Under the pieces are notes generated by a model. That model was not told where the DNA came from and ran no database searches. It was given only the letters and a program-made list of their open reading frames with translations. Below, in pieces: positions 11,593 through 22,010 of a DNA stretch of 64,000 nucleotides (position 1 is its first letter; each line of letters begins with the position of its first letter). Position numbers and translations under genes: made by a program. Where the stretch lies: positions 31,870,318-31,934,317 of the forward strand of contig NC_087068.1 in assembly GCF_963678635.1 (NCBI RefSeq), written 5' to 3'. The DNA is from Symsagittifera roscoffensis (lineage: Eukaryota; Xenacoelomorpha; Acoela; Convolutidae).

Positions 11593-11598
11593 TTTATT
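11593..11598 (-). terminator. polyadenylation signal of Vsx
   Basis: AATAAA on the minus strand about 40 bases beyond the TGA stop of the last Vsx exon. Position and orientation support the terminal-exon call. Confidence 0.6.
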
Positions 11599-11638
11599 GT
11601 GGCATTTTACTGCAAATGTTGCTTCACTTCACATTGGT

Positions 11639-11712
11639 TCAGTTGATAACTTCTGTCATTGAACTCTTCTGTTTGGCTGCATTCAGTGTTTGTAATGATT
11701 TGTTGTGCATTC
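11639..11712 (-). CDS. Vsx: Vsx exon 6, end of CVC domain
   Basis: A short terminal exon found by the acceptor TTTCTGTTTCAG. Joining the single G left by exon 5 to GA here gives Gly561, and the frame reads on as [10 protein letters not shown], matching the GMHKKSLE motif that follows APWLL in Vsx proteins. Stop TGA at 11639-11641, followed by AATAAA. The match across the splice junction is the main support. Confidence 0.88.
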
Positions 11713-14700
11713 CTGAAACAGAAACTAATTATGTTAATTTTTTGGCTTTTGGAAATACGACTGAAATACAAAATTAACCACCAAAATTTATTTTTCAGTT
11801 TGAATAATTTTTTCTTTCGTTTTTTTTCTGTTAAACTCATGTTTGTATTTGATTATCCTTCTTTATTTTAAAGTGTAATATCTAGCTGGTAAGGCAGTCA
11901 TTATGAGATTAATAGTGGTTAAACTGCTTTGAGAGTTGGCGATAGAAAAACAACTGGCTGACCATTCCGTGTGGTGCTATAGTGATGGGATGCCTGCATG
12001 AGTGAAATATGTGACAATAGCATGAAGTGGACACTATGGGTAAACAATTACAGTTTACCCGCTGGGCAGGATTGGCACCAGTTGCTCCATTACAGTTGTT
12101 CGCAATGGGATTTTACAGTTAGAAACCACATGAATGAATTTGTGAATTTTATTCAATAAAAGAACCTGAGTTCTAAGAGGAACCATAAATCTCAGTTCAT
12201 GTTTTGATACACTGATTTCATATGATTGATACACTGAATGATTTATTGTTGGTGTCATTTGTGATAATTATTGTAATTTGAAAAATGAAATACAATTTAT
12301 CTTAATGTTAAATCGTATTTCGTACACTGTAAACAAATTCGTCGATATTAATGTTTTATTGTGCCGTAATCAGCATTGAGCGGACTTAAGTTTTTGAAAT
12401 TTTGGTTGAATTCAAATGTAAATTATGATTGTAAACTGTTAATTCGAATTTTTTGTTAAATTCATATGTAAAATTTCAAATTATTAGAGATGTTACTGTG
12501 GAAATAATAAGTTAGTAGGCAGGCGCGGATCTGAGAATTTCTCAAGGGGCGGGCGAATTTTCAAAAACAAATTTGAAAATTTTGTCGATCTTTTTTTTAG
12601 GTCGACCAAATTGATTTTCTGAGCTCTCCCAAACCACTATAAAGACCCTAATTTGACCAAACTTTCTGCGCGAGAGGCGAATTTTTGAAAAAGGCTTTTT
12701 TAGACTCTTTTTAGAAAATTCCTACCCCCCTCAAAATTAGTATAGATTGGCGCCAAAGGCGCCTTTAGAAAAATTTTAAGGTCAGTCAGCCAAAAATGGA
12801 TATCTCAAAATAGTACAAAGGGTCGGCAGGGGTTCGAATCCCTGAGGGGGGCGTCCGCCCCCCCCCCCCCTCAAATCCGGTGGTGTTTGTAGGGAATAAC
12901 TCACCAAGAAGCCAAGGTGCAATAGGTTCCTTCTTCACTTTCTTCTTGGTCGAACACTTCTTAACAGCCTCCCCGCCTCTACTAGCACTGTTTTCACACT
13001 TCACATTCATCTTGTTCACGCCTTCCCCTTCTCCTTCTAAATTACCAATGTCATTCAGTGTTGTCTCATTCATCTCTCTCGACTCGTTCTTGCCATCGTC
13101 TTCGTATTCACCCACTTCGTCGTCCTCTTCATCGTCCTCCTCCTCCTCTTCTTCTCTGCTTCGGAGTATGGCGTCTGGGAGGGGGAGGGAGTGTCTGACC
13201 ATGGCCCCATAGAGGCCATACTCGGCCATGATGGACGCCTTGCCCCACTTCTTCTCCTTCTTCCTCCACTTGGCTCGTCTGTTTTGGAACCACACCTGCA
13301 ACACATAAGGACACTCATATTAAATGAAATTTTGCCGAAAATTAGACAAAATGATGTCGAACATTGATGAAGATCTTCATGTACTGCAGCTAAAAACTTG
13401 TTTTCATCTGAATCAAGAATCCATATGATTACTACATTGAATGACATCTAGTATGAGTCAATCAGCAATCAATCACTTCATTTTAGATCGTTCTCAATTA
13501 AAGTTTTTATTGTTTTAGCAGTTTCGTGGTGGCTTTTGGATATGTATTTTGTCGCGTAGTAGTATTTTGATAGGACAGGAAAGCGCCATGAAGAGATACC
13601 GACCAGAAATCAATAGTTTAGTAGTTATTATAAGTTGTAAGTTCTCAATTAAAGTTTGTTTTGATAGATTGCTAATTGGTTGGGGCGATTGACAACACGT
13701 GTAACTCCACGTGGGGTGGCCATACCTACAATTAGAGCATAAATTAACCTGTAATTAGTGGGCCGGCCGGTTTAGTTAGTGATGTGTTGATATGTGTGCA
13801 GTGTTTGTGGTCGCTTGTGCGAAGGGGGGTTGGGAAGTGAGGTGCGGGGGACACGTTATTGATTAACAATCAAGTGTCCGTCACTCCATCTGACACTTGT
13901 CACAAACATAATACCACCTTATATATCTACATACTACTACTATCCTACATACTACTACACTTAACTTATAACACACACGAACAGGACATAGAAGGCCCAC
14001 AGCTATGGCCCCAAACTTTCATGAGTCTCCTCTTCTACAACGAATGCAGAGGTAATAAACAGTACTAAACAGCAGTCTTTACAAATGCAGACTAAACAGC
14101 CGAAACCAAAAATGACGTCCAGCTTGCAAAAAAAAATGCTTTTTTCCTTAGATCTCATTAAACCTTATTTTTGCTATGAAAAATAGGATCTACTTAACAA
14201 TCTCTCCTCTCCCCCCCCCCCCCCCTATTGTATCTATTAAAGAATCTTCCTCCCCCTACCCCCCTATTGTTTCTACTAAAGAATCTCCCGTTCTTTCTTG
14301 AAAGGGGAGAGATTGTTAAGTAGATCCGAAAAATATCAGAAACCGTTAAATTTTTGAACATTTGCTTGTTTTCGGCTTTATCAATTTCGGCTTTGTTGAA
14401 GCCCTCAATGCGTTAATTGAAGAATGGGTTTGCTCGCAACTTGGCTGTCGCCGACACCGTGCGGACGGGACCTCGCCTAAAGCGAGAAGTATCAACAAAG
14501 TGGGTCTGCTAATAAATTTTACCTAAAGTCAGTTAGTATTACAAGCAAAACAAGTCAACTTGTGAATGTTATTATTAATATTACTACTATTAACTTGTTA
14601 TAACTTAAGAGGAAACTAAACTAACTGCAATGTCATTGGACAAATCGAGCTGGACCAGCTACCAATGATAGATCTTTGTAACCAGTTACCAATGATAGAT

Positions 14701-17700
14701 TTATTTATTTTTTTCGCAGTACTTGCTTCGAAGTCATTTCAATAAAAAAAACCTGTTGCTGTGCAAGTAAATGAGTTCAAAACTTAAAATTGTAAATAAA
14801 AGCCAAAAATTCTGATCACAAATTTCTAAGTGAATCGACTAAAGAAATTAACCCTACGCCATAGATTCTTCCAATCCCTTCGAAATGAAAACGCTTAAAA
14901 GCTCTTATAAATACAACGAACTAATTCTATATATACACTATGCCATAATGTCCAAAACAGGTTAAAACGATAATACTTAAAACGTGAACTTTTACTTTGT
15001 CCGAAGAATGTCGTGAGGTGACCTTCGGTACCTCGTTATCCTATGCATATTTTATATAAATATATTCTATCAATACTTGATGGTGCGATAAGTGGCCACC
15101 CGCACTGGAGGTTCATCGATAATAATTGATTAAGAAGGATTATTAGTGACAAAAATGGGATCTACTTAACAATCCCCCCCCTTTTTTTAAGAAGGGGGGG
15201 GGGGCTTTTTAAGAAGGGGGGGGGGCAATTGTTAAGTAGATTAAGTTAACGCATTTTCGACCAATCAATGCAGCAAAATTCTAATTCTCAATAGAAAGCT
15301 CAGTGTTAATTTACTGCTTTTATTTATAGGGGTGGCAATTCTTAAGTAGCTGCTCTGGGAGTGCTCGGAAAATCAATTTGGTCGATCAGTTTTTTTTTGA
15401 AATTCCGCTCCTCTCGAAAAAATTCTAGATTAGCCCCTGAACTAAAATCCATCTTTCATAGTTTATTCAGCTGTTTTTAGGCCTTTTTGGAAAATTTTGA
15501 TTGCAAAAAAACACATTTTTTCGGCACGCCCTCCGCTCCCCCTCAAAATTAGTATATATTGGTGCCCAAATCGCCTTAAGAAAACTTTTAGGGTTGGTCG
15601 GCCTAAAATGGATATCATAAGAAAAACCAAAGGGGGCCCTTTGGTTGGTGAGGGGGTCGAATCCCTGAGGAGGGGGGTGCGTCCAAACATGTAAATAGTG
15701 TTAATGTTGCGTGCAATTGAAAGAGAAACGTATTGAAGAAAAACGATGCTTACAATAATACTAAAAAAAGTTTCATAATTTTACGTTAGCCACGTCATGA
15801 AACTCGGACAAAAAGCTCAATAAGTAAAAGTTCAAACAGGGACGAAGTATAGTAGTAGTAGTAGTGGTAGTAGTGTACCTGTATCCTGTCCTCGGGTAGT
15901 TCGGTCTTGTTGGAGAGTGTCTCCCTCTGGACCACATCTGGGTAGTGTGCGTCCTCAAACGCCCTCTCCAGCTCCTCCACCTGGGACACACTGAAGATGG
16001 TCCTAAAAACAGACAAGCAGACGGTGATGTGGTGATTTGGAACGAGCTTCATTTCATATATGAAATCTGCACTTTTTATTCTTTTTTGCTTTTAAAACAC
16101 GATGAACATAGCCTCCAAAAAGCAAGAAGCATTTAGGTGTGGTCCTCGAAAGAGCAATTCTGATACAGAGTGAAGTTTATTACTCGTTCAACCAATTTTG
16201 TTGACAGAATGCATGCCATAAAGTTTGATTTTAAATGAAAACTAAGATAAATCTGAGGCTCATATCTATCTTTTAAGGAAAAACTCCCTGTAAAAACTCT
16301 GTCAGTTATGAGTGACAGTCATCTAACTGGTCTGCGTAAATCTTGCAATTAACTTCTGCTTAACTGACCTGTGTCTGCGTCTGCATTTCTTGTGGCTGAT
16401 TTGACCTGTGCTTTTGTCCACTTGCTGTGGGAGGGAGGAGAGTAGAGCGAGAGGACATCCGGAGGGACTGACATCCGAGGACTCGGAGGAACTGCAGCCA
16501 CCTCCGCCTCTCATCTGCATCTGCTCCACCAGTCTCGTGCTGTTTGAATTGTGAATGTTGTGGTTGCTGTTATTGTTGTGGTTTTCAGGGGGTGAGCAGA
16601 TAAGCGAAGAGGGAGTGGGAAACAAAACTCCTAAAGTTGAAAGCTTTCTATTTAAAAACTAAGACAAATTGGTCCAAAAATTATATTTTGGTTTTCGGGT
16701 TTATAGACCAATAACTGAAAGTGCCTTAAATTTCATTATACCAGCATTGAGCATCAAAAAAACAGCAAAAAACCAGCATAGAAAACTACAGTTCTCAAAG
16801 TACTTCGAAAAAAAATTAAAAGAAACAAAATACAGAACAATTGTTCAAGATGTAAATGACTTAGAACCTTCTGGCTTTGATGATGTATGGGACGTTGTGG
16901 CCATCATGTGTTGCGTGTGCTCGTAATGTATGGCTGCGGACAATGACATCATCTGCTGCTGCTGCTGGAGGTGATAATGTGCCAAAGAAGAAGAAGAAGA
17001 AGAAGAAGAAGAAGAAGAAGAAGAGCAAGAGGTGAGAAGAGGAAGAGCAGCAGCTGACATCTCATTCAGATGAGACTGTGCAATCTGACTCAGCTGCTCA
17101 TCACTGATTGGTGAATGCAGACCCCCAAGTGTGTGACTTTGGTTCCTAGAGACAGCAGTGTTGGCGGCGGTGTTGCCTGTTATTGAGTTCACGAGACGAC
17201 TCCATTCAAGCAGGTCCATGTTATTCGGCGATACCATCATCTAATGAACATTAATTTCAATGAACATTAACTTCTAATGAACAATAATTTCTAATGAACA
17301 TGAGTTATAAAAAAGTTTATTTGGGAATACTTTTTCAGCAAAAGAATTTTCACGGAAGACGTTGAAATTCGGGATTTTTCTGGAATTTAGGATTGAAATC
17401 TATATAATCGAAAAAAGCAAGATGTTCAGAAAAACAACGCCATTTTTTTAATCTCTGATTTTGCAAGAATTCGTGCCCTAAATGATATAATTTACCTGAT
17501 GATTACTGGCTATCTGATTTGAGATACTAGTAGGAACATTTGGAACAAAAGGTGCTGGAAGCGGTTGGCTGTGAAGACCCATGTTTATATTTGGAAGAAA
17601 ATTAGAAGAGTTGTTGCTTGGAATGTCTCTTTGGAAAAGGCCCATCAGAGCCGTCAAATCGGAGATGCTTTTTTGTGGGTCGAGCCCTGGATTGACCCCA

Positions 17701-18026
17701 GATATCAACCCGGAGCTCGAATCTGGCATGAAATTGTTGAATGATTGTCCTGAAAATGATCCCTGCAGCAGATTTTGTAAATTGAGCAAGTTGAATATGG
17801 AATGCATGTTCGAAGAATCTGCGTCCAAGTTTTTCAAACTCTCAACCAGCAAACCGGCAACACTCACAGGAAGATTGAGAAGGTTGTCGACTACCTTCAA
17901 GTTCAGAGGCTTCGTCGGCGACAAGAATTCTGACTGGATGTTTCGAGGAGCCGGAGGATTTGATCCATTGTCCGAAATTCCCAGAAGATCTTTGATTCCA
18001 AACGATTTTATTGGACTGGCTGCCAT
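11639..18026 (-). CDS. Vsx: Visual system homeobox (Vsx/Chx10/ceh-10) transcription factor, six exons
   Basis: Nuclear DNA-binding regulator; in animals the family controls retinal and interneuron identity. Exons on the minus strand are 17496-18026, 16868-17240, 16369-16630, 15879-16002, 12905-13295 and 11639-11712. All introns are GT-AG with matching phases, giving 584 residues. Features in order: N-terminal octapeptide FGIKDLLGI (9-17), the EH1-like repressor motif of Vsx proteins; a Ser/Asn/Gln-rich linker with polyserine; homeodomain at about 385-444 containing [20 protein letters not shown] and [10 protein letters not shown] with Gln50 and Asn51; then the CVC domain, first half [20 protein letters not shown] and second half APWLLGMHNKSL (556-567). 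Oddity: the two CVC halves, closely spaced in vertebrate Vsx2, are separated here by about 78 acidic then basic residues. The C-terminus is short (ends TEVIN). Start is the first ATG in a good context (AACATGGC). Confidence 0.95.
12520..12885. mobile_element. hAT-type MITE, CAGGGGCGGATC family (in Vsx intron 5)
   Basis: Starts CAGGCGCGGATCTGAG and ends CCGGTGGTG, and is flanked by an 8-base near-duplicate target (TTAGTAGG at 12512-12519, TTTGTAGG at 12886-12893), the TSD size of hAT elements. No coding capacity. Inside, at 12827-12844, is CAGGGGTTCGAATCCCTG, a complete tRNA-like T-arm containing a Pol III B-box match. Related copies: 15355-15686 (partial), 26324-26582, and a fragment near 27.8 kb. 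Confidence 0.75.
12905..13295 (-). CDS. Vsx: Vsx exon 5, recognition helix and CVC domain
   Basis: Residues 431-560. Acceptor TTGCAG precedes [10 protein letters not shown]. Includes the first CVC half, a run of Glu/Asp (about 478-490) and the start of the second CVC half. Ends CTTCTTG|GTGAGT, phase 1. A hAT-type MITE is inserted in the intron 12 bases beyond the exon end. Confidence 0.95.
13655..13800. promoter_or_regulatory. ATTA-cluster in Vsx intron 4
   Basis: GC-richer unique block with several TAATTAG/CTAATTG-type sites (ATTGCTAATTGG, CTACAATTAGAG, CTGTAATTAGTG). Vsx-class homeodomains bind TAATTAG(C), so intronic autoregulation is conceivable. Motif reading only. Confidence 0.25.
14186..14327. 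mobile_element. 142-bp MITE, GGATCTACTTAACAATC family
   Basis: Inverted repeats GGATCTACTTAACAATCTCT and its complement at the other end, with an exact 8-base target-site duplication GAAAAATA (14178-14185 and 14328-14335). C-rich interior. hAT-type by TSD length. Lies in Vsx intron 4. Confidence 0.85.
15158..15241. mobile_element. short MITE copy, GGATCTACTTAACAATC family
   Basis: GGATCTACTTAACAATC at the left and ATTGTTAAGTAGAT at the right, with a duplicated poly-G interior. No clear target-site duplication. An isolated end of the same family appears at 15334-15350 and a similar end at 62834-62852. Confidence 0.6.
15355..15686. mobile_element. degraded hAT-type MITE, CAGGGGCGGATC family
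   Basis: Shares the internal landmarks of the 12520-12885 and 26324-26582 copies in order: CTCAAAATTAGTATA, GGTTGGTCGGCC, AAAATGGATATC and GTCGAATCCCTGAGG. The terminal inverted repeats are not preserved. In Vsx intron 4. Confidence 0.55.
15879..16002 (-). CDS. Vsx: Vsx exon 4, homeodomain helices 1-2
   Basis: Encodes the 41 residues from TIFSVSQ to ELPEDRIQ plus the last base of Arg389. Acceptor GTTTTTAG; donor ACAG|GTACAC, phase 0. The intron position between homeodomain residues 46 and 47 is a familiar one for paired-like homeobox genes. Confidence 0.97.
16369..16630 (-). CDS. Vsx: Vsx exon 3
   Basis: Residues 302-388. Acceptor CAACTTTAG; donor ACAG|GTCAGT, phase 2. Ends in HKKCRRRHR, the basic N-terminal arm of the homeodomain. 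Confidence 0.9.
16868..17240 (-). CDS. Vsx: Vsx exon 2
   Basis: Residues 178-301. Acceptor ATTAG precedes ATGATGGTATCG; donor GAAG|GTTCTA, phase 1. Encodes a serine homopolymer and a short glutamine run. Confidence 0.75.
16985..17023 (-). repeat. coding (TCT)n microsatellite, polyserine in Vsx
   Basis: About thirteen GAA units on the plus strand, read as consecutive serines in Vsx exon 2. Likely length-polymorphic. Confidence 0.9.
17496..18026 (-). CDS. Vsx: Vsx exon 1
   Basis: Residues 1-177. Contains the octapeptide FGIKDLLGI followed by a Leu/Asn/Ser-rich region. Donor CAG|GTAAAT, phase 0. Confidence 0.85.
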
Positions 18027-19837
18027 GTTTCCAGGAGAGAATGTTTTATGACTTTGAACAATTTTTTGCGATAAAAAAATCGAAGTTTATCTGAGAAGTT
18101 TGGTGTAATTTTTATGAATGAGCAAAAGGAAAAATTGTTTTTATCGCTTATCAAGATCAACAACAATTTTTTGTTGTTAAAGTGAATTGAATGATTGTTT
18201 GCTTTGGTATCCAAAAAGTGATTTGACCAGTCCAAATTATCCGGACATGAAGATTTTTAGACTAAAATGCGCTAGTTAGACGAGAACAACTGACCAATCA
18301 CAGCGCAGTATTCTCAACTGCCAATTATATGTCAAAGATTGCTAGTGGCAATGTCTTTGCATTGGACTATTTAGACGTGCATTCGTATCGTGGGGCGATT
18401 GTTTAATTGAAAAGGGCAAAAAACACAAGCTGAAATTAAACACAAGATTTCAGGCAGCTAATAATTACTTGCTTGTTTACAAATGCTGGCCCAAGTTGCA
18501 GTTAATTACAACACCTTGCCACTGCCAATGTAAATAGCCGCCATAACAGGACATAACCGGCTAGAAGGGGGGGGGGTTGGAAGGACCGATTCACACAAGG
18601 CAATTAAACATTGTTGCCATTCCCATTCAGACATTACAAACATAGATTCCAGAAGTAAACTCAACCCAATCTGCACGTGAAGTGGGTAATAGCAGGGCTG
18701 GGTCATGTTTTTAAAATAGCAACGAAAGAGATCAATGAACACTTTTCCAGTGGGAACAACGAAATATTTTTTCTTGCTATTGCAGCTAAGTTACTTATGC
18801 ATCCTGCCTGCTTATTTACTAGACTAATAAACTTAATTGGAGCCACAAGTTAGACATGATAAAGATCTTTCAATCCTAAATGAATTAAGCTTTAAAGTTT
18901 GCATTGGACAGGAAAAAAGCGTTTAATTATTCGCTTAAAGATTCCATTTCCCGGTTTGAATATGAGCTTAAACGTAGGATGAGCGAAAAACTTTTTCGCT
19001 CAAAACAAAGCGTGGAAGGCGCAGAGCTTACGATTCCCTCGGCTTTTTTCAATCATTTCATTTTAAAATTATTCCTAAGTTAATTTTGTTTAATTTTACT
19101 TCAACAACCAAACAAACAAAAATTTCTTCACTTTTTTGTCGTTTTCTCCTGCAGCTATTTAAGATATTGGGTTCAAATCAAATTCTATTAGAAGGAACTA
19201 GCCAGATTAATAATTAGATTAATTGTGTTTTGAAGGCGTTACATAGTCAGAAAGTCATACCCAGTTCCATATGTGTGCTTTTTTCTGGAAATATTATCTT
19301 TAACACCAAAAAAACGAATTTACGTGCTCAAATTGGTTCTTTGGAAAATTTTGAGCAATTTTGTGCAGAAAATGCTCAGAAACTAGTAACACCTGTGAAA
19401 CTAGTTATGATATTCTGGCTAGTTTACATTTTCAAAACACAATTTTTTATTTTTGGTCCGGCTAGCTCCCTCCAAAAGTCCAAATAGTTTTATCTAGCAT
19501 GTATTAAAATTCCAAACCTATATAAAAAATTTCGCTCTTTGAAATCAACAAACTGATTTCAAAATCCCAAAAAAAAAAATTCTTTTTGTGATTGTACTTG
19601 TGATGAGCGGGTTCCAATTTTTTCATTAAAAAAAGCATTCTATCTCCCAAATTTTTAGACTGATTTAAGTGCAAGTGATTTTGGCTCTTTTTCAGTTTTC
19701 CACCCCGTTGTATATGTAGTTGTGTTTGAAAAGTGTTCATCTGTGTATCTGCAAGTTAGAAATTTGTTAATTTGTTTTTTTTTTTGCAATTAAGACGATC
19801 AAAAGTTATCTTAAATGGGCTTTCGTAAAGTGAATTT
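18027..19837. other. intergenic region between divergent Vsx and serpin genes
   Basis: No gene seen. The 5' flank of Vsx (18027-18500) should contain its promoter; an ACCAATCACAG (CCAAT-type) sequence lies at 18292-18302 and an AATAATTA motif near 18460. The remainder is AT-rich without recognised structure, except an isolated GGCTCTTTTTCAG end near 19682. Confidence 0.4.
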
Positions 19838-20040
19838 GGCTTTTTCCTTTCCCCACCACCTCATACGAGCTTCAATATATTATTGTAACGAGAGGTTTTA
19901 CGAGGTTGAGTATGAAGACCAAATATGTTTGTCGTGCCCTTATTAGTCTGTATGTAAATTTTCATAATAATCGGACAATGTGGTCAACAAATTTACATGT
20001 AAAAATTTGCAGGTGGGGGGGGGGGGAAGGAAAAAGAGCC
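19838..20040. mobile_element. MITE, GGCTCTTTTCC family
   Basis: GGCTTTTTCCTTTCCCCACC at the left and GGTGGGGGGGGGGGAAGGAA ... AGAGCC at the right form long imperfect inverted repeats enclosing about 150 bases without coding capacity. Same family as 22578-22792 and 26132-26615. Confidence 0.65.
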
Positions 20041-20341
20041 GTGAAAGAACCAATTTTTATATTTTTTATATCAACCGCAAAAATGGCAAAAAATACAGAT
20101 AAAAAATATTGCAGGTGGGAGAAAATTAAAAAGAACCGCCGAGTGTTATATTGAGCGAAATAACCGTTTTTTGAAAATGAAAATTTCGTTTTTTCGTATG
20201 AAAATGAAAAGTCATTTAGAATGAACATTAATTTTCTGGCAAAATTATAGCTCAAAAACGGACCTTAAAGTTTTAGGAAGTTGAACCTTGAATCTAGCAA
20301 TGGAGATTAATTGTCGAATAAAAACTGAGGAATTAAAAAAT

Positions 20342-20355
20342 CACGTGCTGACTCA
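20342..20355 (+). promoter_or_regulatory. overlapping E-box and AP-1/MARE-like site upstream of serpin
   Basis: CACGTG (20342-20347) overlaps TGCTGACTCA (20346-20355), which contains an AP-1 core TGACTCA and most of a Maf recognition element. It lies about 120 bases before the serpin ATG, so within a plausible proximal promoter. Motif reading only. Confidence 0.35.
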
Positions 20356-20474
20356 TTGACTGTGACTTTAACTACGAAGCACGACGACAACACCAAGCAA
20401 GATAACAACAAAAAAGACCGACTCCAATTCAAAAAGTATTACAAAAATTAATGAATGACTAATAGACTATAACT

Positions 20475-21588
20475 ATGTCAGACAAGAAAAGACCCAAGAG
20501 TGCGGACCCAGGTAAGTCCCAGCGCTCTCACAGATCCAAGAGACCCCACTCGGCCAGACCGGCGAGTGGAATGAGCGGGGGGAACGATACGAGTGTGAAC
20601 ACAAACTTCTCCAAGACCCCCGACTTCAATAAACCCAAATGCAACGTGGCAGGCTTCTCTAAGACCAGTGACTACGAAAGCTGGCTCCATCCGTCATTGC
20701 ATAAATTCTGCCACGAGATTGTCGCTAAGTTATACAAAACCAACGCAAATAGGAATTTTCTTATGTCTCCAGTAACTGCTTATATTACGGTGGGTATGTT
20801 GAGTTGTGGCGCCAAAGGAAAAACAATGGAGGAAATTTGCGAGCTACTTTGTGTCAAGGACAATATTCAAAAATCGGTGAAGGAGTCTGCGACTATTTTA
20901 GAACATATTACAACCGATAAAGAGTTTCGAGTACATAACACTGATGGAGTATTTGTTCACACAAAATACCCGGTGATTCCCGAGTTTAAAAGAACCATTG
21001 AAAAAAAATTCAAGGCGGAAGCTCACCACGCAAATTTTGATTCGAGAACAGAAGCTGCCGAAACCATGAATACGTGGCTGAAAAGAGCGACAAGAGGGCG
21101 AATTCGAGAGATTGTCCACGAGACTCAGAGTGACTCCCTTTTGTATGTCTGCAACACAGTTTACATGAAATCGCAATGGGAAATGGAGTTTCCGAAGAAG
21201 ATGACAAAACAAGGCACTTTTAACGCCTCTGGCAAAACTGTGTCTGTAATGTACATGAACAAAGCGGACACCTTTGAGTATGTGGATAACTCAAAACATG
21301 GGTTTGAGGTCATTTTCCTGCCTTATGAAGGACAAATTGAGAGAGATAGATGGCAGATGGCCATATTTCTACCCAATAGTCGCATCAACATGGCTCAGTT
21401 GTCACACTTCATTAAGTCAAAACACTTGAGACGACTGAAGAAGAAAGTGAAGCATACTGACTTGGATGTGAAGTTGCCTAAGTTCAAGATGACGACCACA
21501 ATTGACCTGATGCCGCTTATGAAGCATTATGGGCTGAGAAATGCTTTCGACTCGAAAACTCGAAAACTGCAGATTTGAGTGGACTGAG
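20475..21588 (+). CDS. serpin exon 1
   Basis: ATG at 20475; open as annotated for 367 codons to the TGA at 21576-21578, while the predicted donor is CTGAG|GTATGC at 21588/21589. Family comparison places the expected AxLSG block (frame +2) after the duplication. Confidence 0.85.
21551..21566 (+). repeat. 8-bp tandem duplication causing the serpin frameshift
   Basis: CTCGAAAA occurs twice without spacer. One copy fewer restores the reading frame into the conserved ADLSGL segment and the splice donor. Confidence 0.85.
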
Positions 21589-22010
21589 GTATGCGTTTCA
21601 GTTGAATGCTCTCAATCTCTGTGACATTCAAATGAGGGTCTTTTCCAACCCCTACCCCGCGCCACCTTTCAAAAAATCGACTTTTATGTTTTTCATTATG
21701 GCTAAATAAGTGATGTTACGATTTGAAGTTTGAAGAACAAAGCTGTTCACAGTTTTCAGCTTGTTCCCATGCCAAATTTCATTGCATTAGGATACGCTAA
21801 TTAAAACTTTCAAAACAGAAACTGAAAATTGTTTTTATCAATGCAATTATCTTTTTCTTTGGCTCTATTCCACTTTGCCCCATATTTGAAAAAATCACTT
21901 TTCCAAAAATTAATTTACCGTTGTCGTAAGCTATGAAAATTTGTAAGGTGAACATAATAACTACTTTTGGCTCTTTTCTTTTCTCCCCTTTCAAAATACC
22001 GAGTTTTATT

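Noticed and set aside
12055-12258. Minus-strand 67-codon frame in Vsx intron 5 as an alternative last exon
   Set aside because: No resemblance to Vsx C-termini and no better acceptor than that of the 11712 exon.
12786-12898. Extension of Vsx exon 5 into the residues after GELFPTN
   Set aside because: This text is intron plus hAT MITE; a consensus donor precedes it and the spliced terminal exon restores the conserved GMHxKSL motif.
12880-13212. Plus-strand open frame with a long serine run over Vsx exon 5
   Set aside because: It is the antisense of the Glu/Asp run; the minus strand carries an unambiguous homeodomain and CVC domain.
21576-21578. The TGA ending serpin exon 1 as a natural C-terminus
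   Set aside because: It would leave the fold without strands and loop that are present, phase-matched, in exon 2; the 8-base duplication explains it better.
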